Assembly: GCA_902787975.1 (NCBI GenBank) | Contig: CADAIP010000019.1 | Span: 1 to 41,747, forward strand | Direction: 5' to 3' | DNA length: 41,747 nt | Source: Oscillospiraceae bacterium | GTDB lineage: Bacteria > Bacillota > Clostridia > Saccharofermentanales > Saccharofermentanaceae | Shown: positions 32,926 through 41,608 of the stretch, in pieces | Layout of the letters: each line of letters opens with the position of its first letter | Numbering within the stretch: position 1 is the stretch's first letter | The notes under the pieces: model-generated | Told to the model about the DNA's origin: nothing | Database searches by the model: none | The model's input: the letters and a program-made list of their open reading frames with translations, nothing else | Position numbers and translations under genes: made by a program

Positions 32926-34347
32926 ATGTATTCGTATGATGACGAACCTATCTGTGCCTGCTCAACGCCGGCCGGAATATCAGGCATAGCGGTTATCCGC
33001 ATCTCGGGTAACGGCTGTGGAAAACTTGCCGATAAATGTTCAGTCATCTTAAGAAGCAGCGGTGATTATTCCAAATTATCCGAACTGCCCGGTTATACCT
33101 GTGCATTCGGTTATGTAAAAGATCCTTCAAACGGCATTAAAGTAGACGAAGTCATCTTCACTCACTTTGAAGCACCACATTCATATACCGGCGAAGAGAT
33201 GGTTGAGATCTCATCACATGGTTCAGGTGCGGTAAAGCAGGAGATACTAAAGTGTCTCGGCATGTCCGGAATAAGAATGGCTTATCCCGGCGAGTTCTCC
33301 AGAAGAGCTTTCATTAACGGTAAGATGAGCCTTGCTTCGGCAGAAGCCGTAATGGACGTCATCAATTCCGAGACCGAGAGACAGCTTGAGGCTGCGGGAA
33401 GCCTTATGTCAGGCAAGCTCGCTGAAGAGATCGATTACATAGAGCGCAATCTATACGATCAGGCTGCCATGCTTGAGACATTTACGGAATTTGATACTGA
33501 AGATCCCGATGAAGAGGAAGCAAAGCTTGAGACGGTCAAGGACAATCTCAGCGATTGCCACGACAGACTGACTACTCTCTGCAAAGGTTACGGCAAGGGA
33601 AGAATACTTTCCGAGCGTCTGCGTGTAGCGCTTTTGGGACTTCCAAACAGCGGCAAGAGCACGCTCCTTAATACTCTTACGGGTTTTGACAGGGCGATCG
33701 TTACTGAGGTTGCCGGAACCACGAGAGACACCATTGAAGTTCAGCTTAATATAAACGGCATCCCCGTTACATTGATTGATACTGCAGGAATCCGCGAGAC
33801 TGATGACATCATCGAGTCTATGGGAATAGGCAAGGCCTATGAGGCCGGCAGAGGTTCAGACATGATCTTCTACATGATCCCGCCTGACATGACTGCGGAT
33901 GAAGCATATTCGGGAGTTAAAGGCATCATTGAAGATTGTGAGTCTGTTACCGCGGTCTTTTCGAAAAGTGATGCAGGCGAGAATCCCGACAGGGAAGAGA
34001 TAGAGACCAGGCTTAAGACGCTTGGCATTGAGAGCTTTATCTCGATCAGCGCGGAAGAAGACCTCAACATCGACAAGCTCGAAGACGTCATCATCGATTA
34101 CTATAACGAACTTGGCGGTGGAGCTTCCGAGGGACTTCTCATTACCAACAGCAGACACTATTCCAAATTCCTTAAGGCATCCAAGAAGCTTGCACTTGCT
34201 CTTGATGCGCTCGATAATAATCTCGGTACAGAGGTGTGCGCATCAGCATTGAGAGCATGCCTGGATGAGATCGGCGAGGTAACAGGCAAGACCGTATCGG
34301 CTACATTGGCTGACACTATCTTCTCAAGATTCTGCATAGGTAAGTAA
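32926..34347 (+). CDS. mnmE: tRNA-modification GTPase MnmE
   Basis: With MnmG this enzyme makes the carboxymethylaminomethyl group on U34 of certain tRNAs. The 473-residue product has the N-terminal formyl-THF-binding domain (DEPICACSTPAGISGIAVIR, EAPHSYTGEEMVEISSHGSG), the helical domain (GEFSRRAFINGKMSLASAEA), an inserted G domain (G1 LLGLPNSGKSTLLN, G2 ATT-like GTTRDTIE, G3 DTAGIRETDD) and the C-terminal active-site Cys in FSRFCIGK. The length is near the usual 455-460. There is no clear ribosome site before ATG 32926. mnmG starts at the next base after its stop. Confidence 0.97.
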   Translation: MYSYDDEPICACSTPAGISGIAVIRISGNGCGKLADKCSVILRSSGDYSKLSELPGYTCAFGYVKDPSNGIKVDEVIFTHFEAPHSYTGEEMVEISSHGSGAVKQEILKCLGMSGIRMAYPGEFSRRAFINGKMSLASAEAVMDVINSETERQLEAAGSLMSGKLAEEIDYIERNLYDQAAMLETFTEFDTEDPDEEEAKLETVKDNLSDCHDRLTTLCKGYGKGRILSERLRVALLGLPNSGKSTLLNTLTGFDRAIVTEVAGTTRDTIEVQLNINGIPVTLIDTAGIRETDDIIESMGIGKAYEAGRGSDMIFYMIPPDMTADEAYSGVKGIIEDCESVTAVFSKSDAGENPDREEIETRLKTLGIESFISISAEEDLNIDKLEDVIIDYYNELGGGASEGLLITNSRHYSKFLKASKKLALALDALDNNLGTEVCASALRACLDEIGEVTGKTVSATLADTIFSRFCIGK

Positions 34348-36285
34348 ATGACTATCCGTGAGGCTTTAGAGTTAGAAAGAAGCTTTGAAGCGGGAACATT
34401 TGATGTTGCCGTCGTAGGAGCAGGCCATGCCGGATGCGAAGCTGCGCATGCGTGCGCAAAACTGGGTCTTGATACGATCCTTTTCACTCTTTCGTTAGAC
34501 AGCCTTGCAAATCTTCCGTGCAATCCTTCGATCGGAGGAACTTCCAAAGGACAACTCGTAAGAGAGATCGATGCTCTGGGCGGCATCATGGGAATAATGG
34601 CCGATAAGTGCGCAGTTCAGATGAGAATGCTCAACCGTTCCAAAGGACCTGCCGTTTATTCACCGAGAGCCCAGGAAGACCGTGCGATGTATTCTGTCGA
34701 GATGAAGCATTATCTCGAGAATCTCCCTAACCTCACACTGAAGCAGGCCCATATTACAGGACTCCTTGTAGATGACGAGGGCAAAGCTGCCGGCGTCATG
34801 ACCGAAGGCAAAGCGATTTACAGGGCACGTGCCGTTGTTATCTGTTCCGGCACATATATGGAAGCCAGGATAATCAGAGGCGAAGTTATCGTAGAGAGCG
34901 GCCCGGACGGACTTCCGAGATCAGTCGGATTGTCGTCATCGCTTAGTTCATTAGGTGTTCCGCTTTTGAGATTCAAGACAGGTACGCCTGTAAGAGTTAA
35001 TTCCAATTCAGTTGATTTCTCACAGATGACGAGACAGGACGGCGAAGACGACATTCCTCCTTTCTCATACAGAAACGAGATGGACGGAAAACTCCCCGCG
35101 CCTTCTGAAGAGCAGATTCCCTGCTGGTCTATTTGGACAACGGAAGAGACGCGTAAAGTAATCGCAGACAACATGGACAGATCGCCTCTTTACAGCGGCG
35201 AGATCAAAGGCATCGGCCCCAGATACTGTCCTTCGATAGAAGATAAATTCATGAGGTTCAAGGATAAGACAAGGCATCAGATCTTTGTCGAACCCATGGG
35301 CCGTCATACGAACGAGATGTACCTTCAGGGATTCTCCACAAGCCTTCCCGAAGAGATACAGGAGAAGATGGTAAAGTCTTTGCCCGGTCTTTCAAATGCA
35401 AAGATCCAGAGAGCAGCATATGCCATCGAATACGATCTTGTAGATCCGCTCTCCATTAAGGCGAGCCTGGAATCAAAGGTCGTTCCGGGTCTTTTCACGG
35501 CAGGCCAGATCAACGGTTCTTCAGGATATGAGGAAGCAGCCGCACAGGGAATCGTCGCAGGCATAAATGCAGCAATGGGATGCCTTGGAAAAGACGCTGT
35601 GATCATCGACAGATCACAGGGCTATATCGGCGTGCTTATAGATGACCTCGTTACCAAGGGAACAAATGAGCCATACCGCATGATGACTTCACGTGCAGAG
35701 TACAGACTCTTCTTAAGACAGGATAATGCCGACGAGAGACTTACTCCCATAGGACATGAGATAGGTCTTATCAGCGATGAGGTTTTCGAGAAGTTCAAGA
35801 AAAAGGTTGAAGCGATCGCAGAAGAGACAGAAAGACTTAAGAAGACCTATGTTGCTCCCACTGATGAGCTGAAAGTCCTGCTTGAATCAGTTAACCAGAC
35901 TCTGCCTAAATCAGGTGAGAGCCTTGCTGATCTGATCAAGCGCCCTGACGTTACTTACGATCTTCTCGCACCGGTCGATAAGAAGAGAAAACCTCTCCCG
36001 CGCAACGTTACTTTCGCGTGCGAGACCAACATCAAATACGAAGGATACTTATCACTCGAGAAAGAAAAGATCGAGAAGTTCAAAAATCTCGAGAAGATAA
36101 GGATACCTGAAGACATAGACTATTCGCTGATAAAAGGACTCAGGATAGAGGCTACGCAGAAGCTTTCCAAGATGAAGCCTGAGAGCGTGGGCAGAGCTTC
36201 GAGGATCTCGGGTGTATCGCCTGCAGACTGTGAGGTAATTCTCGTATATCTTGAACAGCTCAGAAGGAGACACGATAATGGCTGA
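34348..36285 (+). CDS. mnmG: tRNA uridine 5-carboxymethylaminomethyl synthesis enzyme MnmG (GidA)
   Basis: The FAD-dependent partner of MnmE. The 645-residue product has the dinucleotide-binding motif VAVVGAGHAGCEAAHACAK (about 20-38), LPCNPSIGGTSKGQLVREID, the conserved SRGAVY-like KGPAVYSPRAQEDRAMYS, QINGSSGYEEAAAQGIVAG and the C-terminal GVSPADCEVILVYLEQLRR. Length is typical (620-650). It lies directly after mnmE without any gap and overlaps rsmG by eight bases, so all three are likely on one transcript. Confidence 0.98.
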   Translation: MTIREALELERSFEAGTFDVAVVGAGHAGCEAAHACAKLGLDTILFTLSLDSLANLPCNPSIGGTSKGQLVREIDALGGIMGIMADKCAVQMRMLNRSKGPAVYSPRAQEDRAMYSVEMKHYLENLPNLTLKQAHITGLLVDDEGKAAGVMTEGKAIYRARAVVICSGTYMEARIIRGEVIVESGPDGLPRSVGLSSSLSSLGVPLLRFKTGTPVRVNSNSVDFSQMTRQDGEDDIPPFSYRNEMDGKLPAPSEEQIPCWSIWTTEETRKVIADNMDRSPLYSGEIKGIGPRYCPSIEDKFMRFKDKTRHQIFVEPMGRHTNEMYLQGFSTSLPEEIQEKMVKSLPGLSNAKIQRAAYAIEYDLVDPLSIKASLESKVVPGLFTAGQINGSSGYEEAAAQGIVAGINAAMGCLGKDAVIIDRSQGYIGVLIDDLVTKGTNEPYRMMTSRAEYRLFLRQDNADERLTPIGHEIGLISDEVFEKFKKKVEAIAEETERLKKTYVAPTDELKVLLESVNQTLPKSGESLADLIKRPDVTYDLLAPVDKKRKPLPRNVTFACETNIKYEGYLSLEKEKIEKFKNLEKIRIPEDIDYSLIKGLRIEATQKLSKMKPESVGRASRISGVSPADCEVILVYLEQLRRRHDNG

Positions 36286-37147
36286 CGGCTTGTTCCCCAA
36301 AAGAAAACCTCTTACCAAAGACGACATAAAGCGTTTGAGAGAGAGCCTTCCAAAGAAGGTTGAGATCAACGCTGAGGGAACAAAGATCACCAAGCAGGAC
36401 GAAGAGCCTGTTGATGTTGCTCCCATCCTTGAATCGCATTCCGAAGAGATAAGTGTTCCTCTTTCAGCTGAAGAGATCCGTGCCTTCCAGGTCTACGCAT
36501 CCATGCTCAAAGAGAAGAATAAGGTAATGAACCTTACCGCCGTGGATGACGATAAGGGAATAGCCATGAAGCATTTTATCGACTCACTTACCCTCTGCCC
36601 TTACATCAGGGAAGAAGAGGAAAAGAAAAAGAGTTCCAAGGCACTTACATTTGTCGATGTAGGAACAGGCGCGGGTTTTCCCGGCCTTCCGGTCAAGATA
36701 TCATGTCCCGAATTGTCCGTAACCCTCATGGATTCGCTTGAGAAGCGCCTCAAGTTCCTGGATGAGGTCATTACCGCATTGGACCTCAAAGACTGCAATA
36801 CGGTGCATTCAAGGGCTGAAGACGCAGGCAGGAACAAGAAATTCCGTGAGAAGTACGACATAGTTACTGCCAGAGCCGTTGCAAGGCTCTCCGTACTCGC
36901 CGAGTATTGTCTCCCGCTGGTTAAGGTCGGAGGCGTATTCCTTGCCATGAAGGCACATTCGGAAGAAGAGGAAGCAGAGGGCGCAAAGGCAATTGCACTT
37001 CTTGGCGGCACCATCGAAAAGACTGATACATTCAAGCTTCCCGGAACAGACATGGAGAGAACGATCATTGTCGTAAGAAAGATCCGTCCGACTCCCGCAA
37101 GATTCCCGAGGAAAGCGGGCACACCTTCCAAAACCCCCATAGCCTGA
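36278..37147 (+). CDS. rsmG: 16S rRNA (guanine-527-N7)-methyltransferase RsmG (GidB)
   Basis: A SAM-dependent methyltransferase of the small subunit rRNA. The product has 289 residues; residues about 75-280 are the normal enzyme: NLTAVDDDKGIAMKHFIDSL, the SAM motif FVDVGTGAGFPGLPVKI, TLMDSLEKRLKFLDEV and DIVTARAVARLSVLAEYCLP. The first 65 residues are a charged extension (MADGLFPKRKPLTKDD...) not found in most RsmG, and the C-terminus has a basic tail. The frame is open 27 bases further upstream, but ATG 36278 follows AAGGAG (36264-36269) and is chosen. It overlaps mnmG by eight bases. Confidence 0.95.
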   Translation: MADGLFPKRKPLTKDDIKRLRESLPKKVEINAEGTKITKQDEEPVDVAPILESHSEEISVPLSAEEIRAFQVYASMLKEKNKVMNLTAVDDDKGIAMKHFIDSLTLCPYIREEEEKKKSSKALTFVDVGTGAGFPGLPVKISCPELSVTLMDSLEKRLKFLDEVITALDLKDCNTVHSRAEDAGRNKKFREKYDIVTARAVARLSVLAEYCLPLVKVGGVFLAMKAHSEEEEAEGAKAIALLGGTIEKTDTFKLPGTDMERTIIVVRKIRPTPARFPRKAGTPSKTPIA

Positions 37148-37177
37148 TATAAGGACATTTGTGCTATATATTATAAT

Positions 37178-37251
37178 TATATACGCGCGCACGCGTTTAC
37201 TTATGGTATAATACTTTAGTTTGTAGAATTATATCTATTAACTAAAGTATT
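37178..37251 (+). promoter_or_regulatory. gyrA promoter with alternating CG tract and 12-base inverted repeat
   Basis: TGGTATAAT (37204-37212) is an extended -10 element with perfect TATAAT at 37207-37212. At the -35 position there is instead a 19-base strictly alternating pyrimidine-purine tract (37178-37196, core ACGCGCGCACGCGT). AATACTTTAGTT (37210-37221) is mirrored by AACTAAAGTATT (37240-37251), covering the end of the -10 and the start of the transcript. The AT-rich stretch at 37165-37182 has a second TATAAT (37172). Confidence 0.65.
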
Positions 37252-37258
37252 CTAATTA

Positions 37259-37282
37259 CCCGTGAATAGTGCTTTTCGCGGG
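37259..37282 (+). promoter_or_regulatory. Hairpin just before the gyrA ribosome site
   Basis: CCCGTGAA (37259-37266) pairs with TTCGCGGG (37275-37282) with one G-U pair, loop TAGTGCTT. It ends directly at the ribosome site CGGAGG (37283-37288) and could influence gyrA translation. It also contains the GTG at 37262 that would extend the frame. Confidence 0.5.
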
Positions 37283-37294
37283 CGGAGGCGACAA

Positions 37295-40012
37295 ATGGCA
37301 GACAGCGACGACAAGAAACAGGCCAGGCTTCAACAGGAAGCCGAGATGGACGAGGTCTTCAAGTCAGAACAAACGACAATAGTTCCGGTTGACTTAGACG
37401 GCGAGATGAAGAAGTCCTTCATCGACTACGCAATGTCGGTTATTTCCGACCGTGCTCTTCCGGATATCAGAGACGGACTTAAGCCGGTTCACAGAAGAAT
37501 CCTTTATTCAATGTTTACCCAGGGTTTCACACCTGATAAGCCGTACCGTAAGTGCGCTACCACTATCGGTGACGTTCTTGGACGTTTCCATCCTCACGGT
37601 GACGCATCCGTTTACGATGCTCTCGTAAGACTCGCTCAGGACTTCTCTTTGAGACATCCTCTGGTCGATGGTCACGGTAACTTCGGTTCGTTGGACGGAG
37701 ACCCGCCGGCAGCTTACCGTTATACTGAGGCAAGACTTGAGAAGATCGCATTGGAGATGATGAGAGACATCAACAAGAATACTGTTGATTTCCGTCCTAA
37801 CTTCGATGAACACGAGATGGAGCCTGTATCGCTTCCTTCACGTTTCCCGAACTTCCTCGTAAACGGTGCGGTAGGTATCGCCGTTGGTATGGCTACAAAT
37901 ATTCCGCCGCACAATCTCGGTGAGGTTATCGACGGATGCATCATGATGATGAATAACCCTGACGTAACTGTCGATGAACTCATGACTGTCGTTAAGGGAC
38001 CTGACTTCCCGACAGGCGGTGCTATTCTCGGTACTTCGGGTATCAGAGAGGCTTACCTCACAGGTAAGGGCCGTATCGTTGTACGTGCCCACGCTGAGAT
38101 CGAAGACCATGGCGGCAAGACAAGGATCATTGTTCACGATATTCCTTATGCAGTCAACAAGGCAAGACTCATCGAGCGTATGGCTGATCTTGTTAAGGAG
38201 AAGAAGGTTGAAGGCATCTCCGGATTGAGAGATGAATCCGACCGTAACGAGCAGGTGCGTATCGTTATCGAGCTCAAGAAAGACGCCAATGCTGATGTCG
38301 TTCTTAACCAGCTTTACAAGAACTGCTCACTTCAGGATGCATGCTGCGCTAATATGCTCGCGCTTGTACCTGATAGCGAAGGCAAGCTTGAGCCTAAGCT
38401 CGTAGGCCTTAAGGAAGCTCTCTATTACTACATCAAGCACCAGGAAGATGTTGTTACACGCCGTACACAGTACGACCTTGAGAAGGATGAAGCTAAGAAG
38501 CACATCGATGAAGGTCTCCTCATTGCGATGGATTACATCGATGAGATCATCGCCATCATCAGATCATCACGTACCGAGGCTGAGGCTAAGGTCCGCATGT
38601 GCGAGAGATTCGGCCTTTCCGACAAACAGGCACAGCACATCGTTGACATGAGACTCGGACGTCTCACAGGACTTGAGAGAGAAAAGCTCGAAGCAGAGAT
38701 CAAGGCTCTCACGGAAGAGATTGAATACTTCCACAGAGTTCTTTCTGACAAGACATTGCTCGACGGCATCATCAAGGATGAGATGACAGAGATCAAGAAC
38801 AAGTTCGCTACTCCGAGAGTCTCAGAGATCATCAACGGTTCCTTCGAGGATATCGACGACGAGTCATTGATCGCAGAAGAGAACATCGTTGTAACTCTCA
38901 CACATTTCGGTTACATCAAGCGCCAGAGAGTTGATACATACAAGGCACAGCACAGAGGCGGAAGAGGTATCTCCGGACAGTCCACAAGAGAAGAGGACTA
39001 TGTCGAGAAGATCATCACGACCACAACACACAAGTTCCTTTTGTGCTTCACCAACACAGGCCGTGTATTCAAGATCAAGGGTTACAAGATCCCTGAGACT
39101 ACATCACGTTCTGCAAGAGGTACTGCTCTGGTCAATCTCCTGAATCTTAATGACGGAGAAACAATAAGGAACATCATCCCGATCGACAGCTTTGAGGAAG
39201 AGGATCTCTACCTCACAACTGTTACCAAGTATGGTGTTATCAAGAAGACATCCATCGATAAGTACTCCAACATCAACAAGAATGGTCTTATCGCTACAAA
39301 GATCCGTGAAGGAGACAGCGTTGTCGCAGTCCAGCTCACAAGGGCAGGACAGGAAGTCATCGTTGTATCTGCTGCAGGTAAGTCTGTCAGATTTAATTCT
39401 GACGATGCACGTGACATGGGCCGTGGCGCTACGGGCGTAAGAGCCATGAGACTTGCTGATGACGATGAAGTAGTTGGTATGGAGCCGGTAGATCCCGAGC
39501 GTGAGATCCTCGTTATCTCCGAGAAGGGTTACGGTAAGAGATCCAAGATTGACGACTATCGTGTCCAGAGCAGAGGCGGTAAGGGTATCATCACATATAA
39601 GGTCAACGAGAAGACCGGCAGACTCTGCGGTACTGTTTCCGTTACTGACGATGACGATCTCCTCATCATCACGAACCAGGGTGTCATCATCAGAGTAAGG
39701 GCAAATGAGATCCCAACACTCTCCAGAGCTACATCAGGCGTTAAGCTTATCAAGGCAAACAATGCAAGCGTAGTTGACTTTGCACTGACAGAAAGGGAAG
39801 AGGATGAGCCTGAAGAGGGCGAAGCAGGAACAGAAGTTTCTGAAGGTTCCGTAAATTCCGAAGCAACAGCTGTTACTGAAGACGGACTCAGCCCCAACGC
39901 AGCAAAGGTAGCTGAACTTGCAGATACACTTGCAGCAGAGATCGAAGCTGACGGTATTGCAGCTTCCGAAGATGCTGAAGACGAAGGCAAAGACGGAGAA
40001 GACGATATCTGA
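37295..40012 (+). CDS. gyrA: DNA gyrase subunit A
   Basis: The breakage-reunion subunit of gyrase, 905 residues. The N-terminal domain has MSVISDRALPDIRDGLKPVH, the catalytic Tyr143 in AYRYTEARL and the quinolone region HPHGDASVYD (Ala104, Ser105, Asp108 at E. coli positions 83, 84, 87). The C-terminal propeller has the GyrA box QSRGGKG, which separates it from ParC. The last 80 residues are an acidic, low-complexity tail. The frame reaches back to GTG 37262, but ATG 37295 with CGGAGG (37283-37288) is the better start. gyrB is not next to it. The stop overlaps the carboxypeptidase gene by one base. Confidence 0.97.
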   Translation: MADSDDKKQARLQQEAEMDEVFKSEQTTIVPVDLDGEMKKSFIDYAMSVISDRALPDIRDGLKPVHRRILYSMFTQGFTPDKPYRKCATTIGDVLGRFHPHGDASVYDALVRLAQDFSLRHPLVDGHGNFGSLDGDPPAAYRYTEARLEKIALEMMRDINKNTVDFRPNFDEHEMEPVSLPSRFPNFLVNGAVGIAVGMATNIPPHNLGEVIDGCIMMMNNPDVTVDELMTVVKGPDFPTGGAILGTSGIREAYLTGKGRIVVRAHAEIEDHGGKTRIIVHDIPYAVNKARLIERMADLVKEKKVEGISGLRDESDRNEQVRIVIELKKDANADVVLNQLYKNCSLQDACCANMLALVPDSEGKLEPKLVGLKEALYYYIKHQEDVVTRRTQYDLEKDEAKKHIDEGLLIAMDYIDEIIAIIRSSRTEAEAKVRMCERFGLSDKQAQHIVDMRLGRLTGLEREKLEAEIKALTEEIEYFHRVLSDKTLLDGIIKDEMTEIKNKFATPRVSEIINGSFEDIDDESLIAEENIVVTLTHFGYIKRQRVDTYKAQHRGGRGISGQSTREEDYVEKIITTTTHKFLLCFTNTGRVFKIKGYKIPETTSRSARGTALVNLLNLNDGETIRNIIPIDSFEEEDLYLTTVTKYGVIKKTSIDKYSNINKNGLIATKIREGDSVVAVQLTRAGQEVIVVSAAGKSVRFNSDDARDMGRGATGVRAMRLADDDEVVGMEPVDPEREILVISEKGYGKRSKIDDYRVQSRGGKGIITYKVNEKTGRLCGTVSVTDDDDLLIITNQGVIIRVRANEIPTLSRATSGVKLIKANNASVVDFALTEREEDEPEEGEAGTEVSEGSVNSEATAVTEDGLSPNAAKVAELADTLAAEIEADGIAASEDAEDEGKDGEDDI

Positions 40013-41445
40013 TGAATATCATTAAGGGTTCAAAATCACTGATCAAGACCGCAGCGGCTTTTGTTGCTGCGGTATTCGTCATTTGTTACCTGGCATTATT
40101 TGGGATTCCTGCAACTAAGGTAAATGCCGATGTCGGACAGCCCGACATTCCGGTACCCGCATTAAGTGACGTTCACTGTGCTTCATACTGCGTATACGAT
40201 AAGACAACAGGTTACATCGTTATCAGCATGAATCCCGATGACCGCATTTATCCTGCGTCCATGACGAAGATAATGACATGTCTTTTGAGCCTCGAACTTC
40301 TTGATACTTCCACAAAGCTCGAAGTAAGTCCTTCAGCTCTTGCCGGACTCGATGCTGATTCATCACTGATGGGAGTCCTTGAAGGCGAGAAGGTAAAGGT
40401 AAGCGAGCTCTTATATGGACTCATGCTTCCTTCTGGTAATGACGCTGCAAACGTGCTCGGTGAAGGGTGCATCGATGCTTTCTTTGAGAAGTATCCTGCA
40501 GGCGGTTCTGCCGTTAATGCTGACGGTGTTAATGCTCAGTATCTTCTTGATACCATGCATGATTCACAGGACCATATCCTCTCATCACGCAAACTTGAAG
40601 CGTTTGCGTTACTTATGAACCTTCGTGCAGATACATTGGGATGCAAGGGCACACATTTCGTTAATGCGTGCGGTCTTCCTGACGATAACCACTACACGAC
40701 GGCTTATGATCTTACACTCATAATGGCAGCTGCTTCAGAGATCGATGATTTCAATACTCTCATCAGCGCTCCTTCACATGTATTCGTAGGAACAAACAGA
40801 CACAAGGCAGATGCATGGAGTTATGTTAAGAATTCAAACTATCTCTTATACGATCCCTGGCTCGCATCCAAGACAGCCAACGGTACTGATTCACATCTGT
40901 CTGCTGTAATCGGCGGAAAGACCGGTACTACATCACAGGCCGGTAAGGGACTTACCATCTATACGGTAAATGAGAATGGTCACGAGCTCATGATCTCCAT
41001 CTGCGGAATCCCGCAGGACTATTATTTTTATACTACTATGTATCTTGCATCTGTAACCGCATACGGCAACCTCGCATGCTGGGAATCAGATCCGGTAACA
41101 AGAGTATACGGAACGACGGGTGATTACAGATGGGTCAACGCTCCCCAGTCAGAGCAGCCTGTATTCGATCCGCTTATCAATCCCGGCGATGAGCCTAAGG
41201 GATTCGACCTGGTAACACAGACTCCTTCTCCGACACCGGTTCCTGCAGATGCTGTTCCGGAAGAAGAGGTCGAGACAGGAGATAACCTCGAACTCTTCAT
41301 CAAACACAATCCTGTGGTATCCGGAGTTATCGGCGGACTTATAATTCTTATATCTGTACTTAATATAGTCTTATGGGTACGCATCAACCGCATAAAACAC
41401 TCAGCGGTAAGAAGAGCAAAAAAGATAGAGACTAAGAAGAATTAA
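40012..41445 (+). CDS. D-alanyl-D-alanine carboxypeptidase (DacA/PBP5 type, S11)
   Basis: A 477-residue enzyme that trims pentapeptide side chains of peptidoglycan outside the membrane. A signal segment (about 11-31, FVAAVFVICYLALFGIP) precedes the S11 penicillin-binding core: SxxK in YPASMTKIMTC (nucleophile Ser83, Lys86), SxN in LPSGNDAANVL, and KTG in GGKTGTTSQAGKG. A Pro/Thr-rich linker (TQTPSPTPVPADA) leads to a C-terminal membrane segment (VSGVIGGLIILISVLNIVLW) and a basic tail, so it is anchored at the end. No clear PBP5 C-terminal beta domain. It shares one base with the gyrA stop (TGATG), so it is translated after gyrA. Confidence 0.93.
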   Translation: MNIIKGSKSLIKTAAAFVAAVFVICYLALFGIPATKVNADVGQPDIPVPALSDVHCASYCVYDKTTGYIVISMNPDDRIYPASMTKIMTCLLSLELLDTSTKLEVSPSALAGLDADSSLMGVLEGEKVKVSELLYGLMLPSGNDAANVLGEGCIDAFFEKYPAGGSAVNADGVNAQYLLDTMHDSQDHILSSRKLEAFALLMNLRADTLGCKGTHFVNACGLPDDNHYTTAYDLTLIMAAASEIDDFNTLISAPSHVFVGTNRHKADAWSYVKNSNYLLYDPWLASKTANGTDSHLSAVIGGKTGTTSQAGKGLTIYTVNENGHELMISICGIPQDYYFYTTMYLASVTAYGNLACWESDPVTRVYGTTGDYRWVNAPQSEQPVFDPLINPGDEPKGFDLVTQTPSPTPVPADAVPEEEVETGDNLELFIKHNPVVSGVIGGLIILISVLNIVLWVRINRIKHSAVRRAKKIETKKN

Positions 41446-41456
41446 ATACTATATAT

Positions 41457-41478
41457 AACGGGGGCTTTGGCCCTCGTT
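41457..41478 (+). terminator. Terminator after the carboxypeptidase gene
   Basis: AACG-g-GGGC (41457-41465) pairs with GCCC-t-CGTT (41470-41478) with a central G-U pair. It is followed by ATTACTCTATT, weak in T. It separates gyrA and the carboxypeptidase gene from the rRNA promoter downstream. Confidence 0.6.
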
Positions 41479-41549
41479 ATTACTCTATTGATAACGCTGT
41501 TTCCACAAGGCCTGGAATTTAATCAAATAAAGGGTTTTGCGACTTTCGA

Positions 41550-41608
41550 AAAAAAATTTAAAAACAGCGAAAAAAGTTCTTGACAGACTAATCTCTGTGG
41601 TATATCCT
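41550..41608 (+). promoter_or_regulatory. Strong rRNA-type promoter with upstream A/T tract
   Basis: TTGACA (41580-41585), 17-base spacer and TATCCT (41603-41608), preceded by A-rich runs (41550-41575) that look like an UP element. There is no open frame downstream. Position and strength suit a ribosomal RNA operon. Confidence 0.75.

Noticed and set aside
37262..37294. GTG 37262 as gyrA start
   Set aside because: It lies in a hairpin without ribosome site and would add an Arg-rich peptide not expected for GyrA; ATG 37295 has CGGAGG at good distance.
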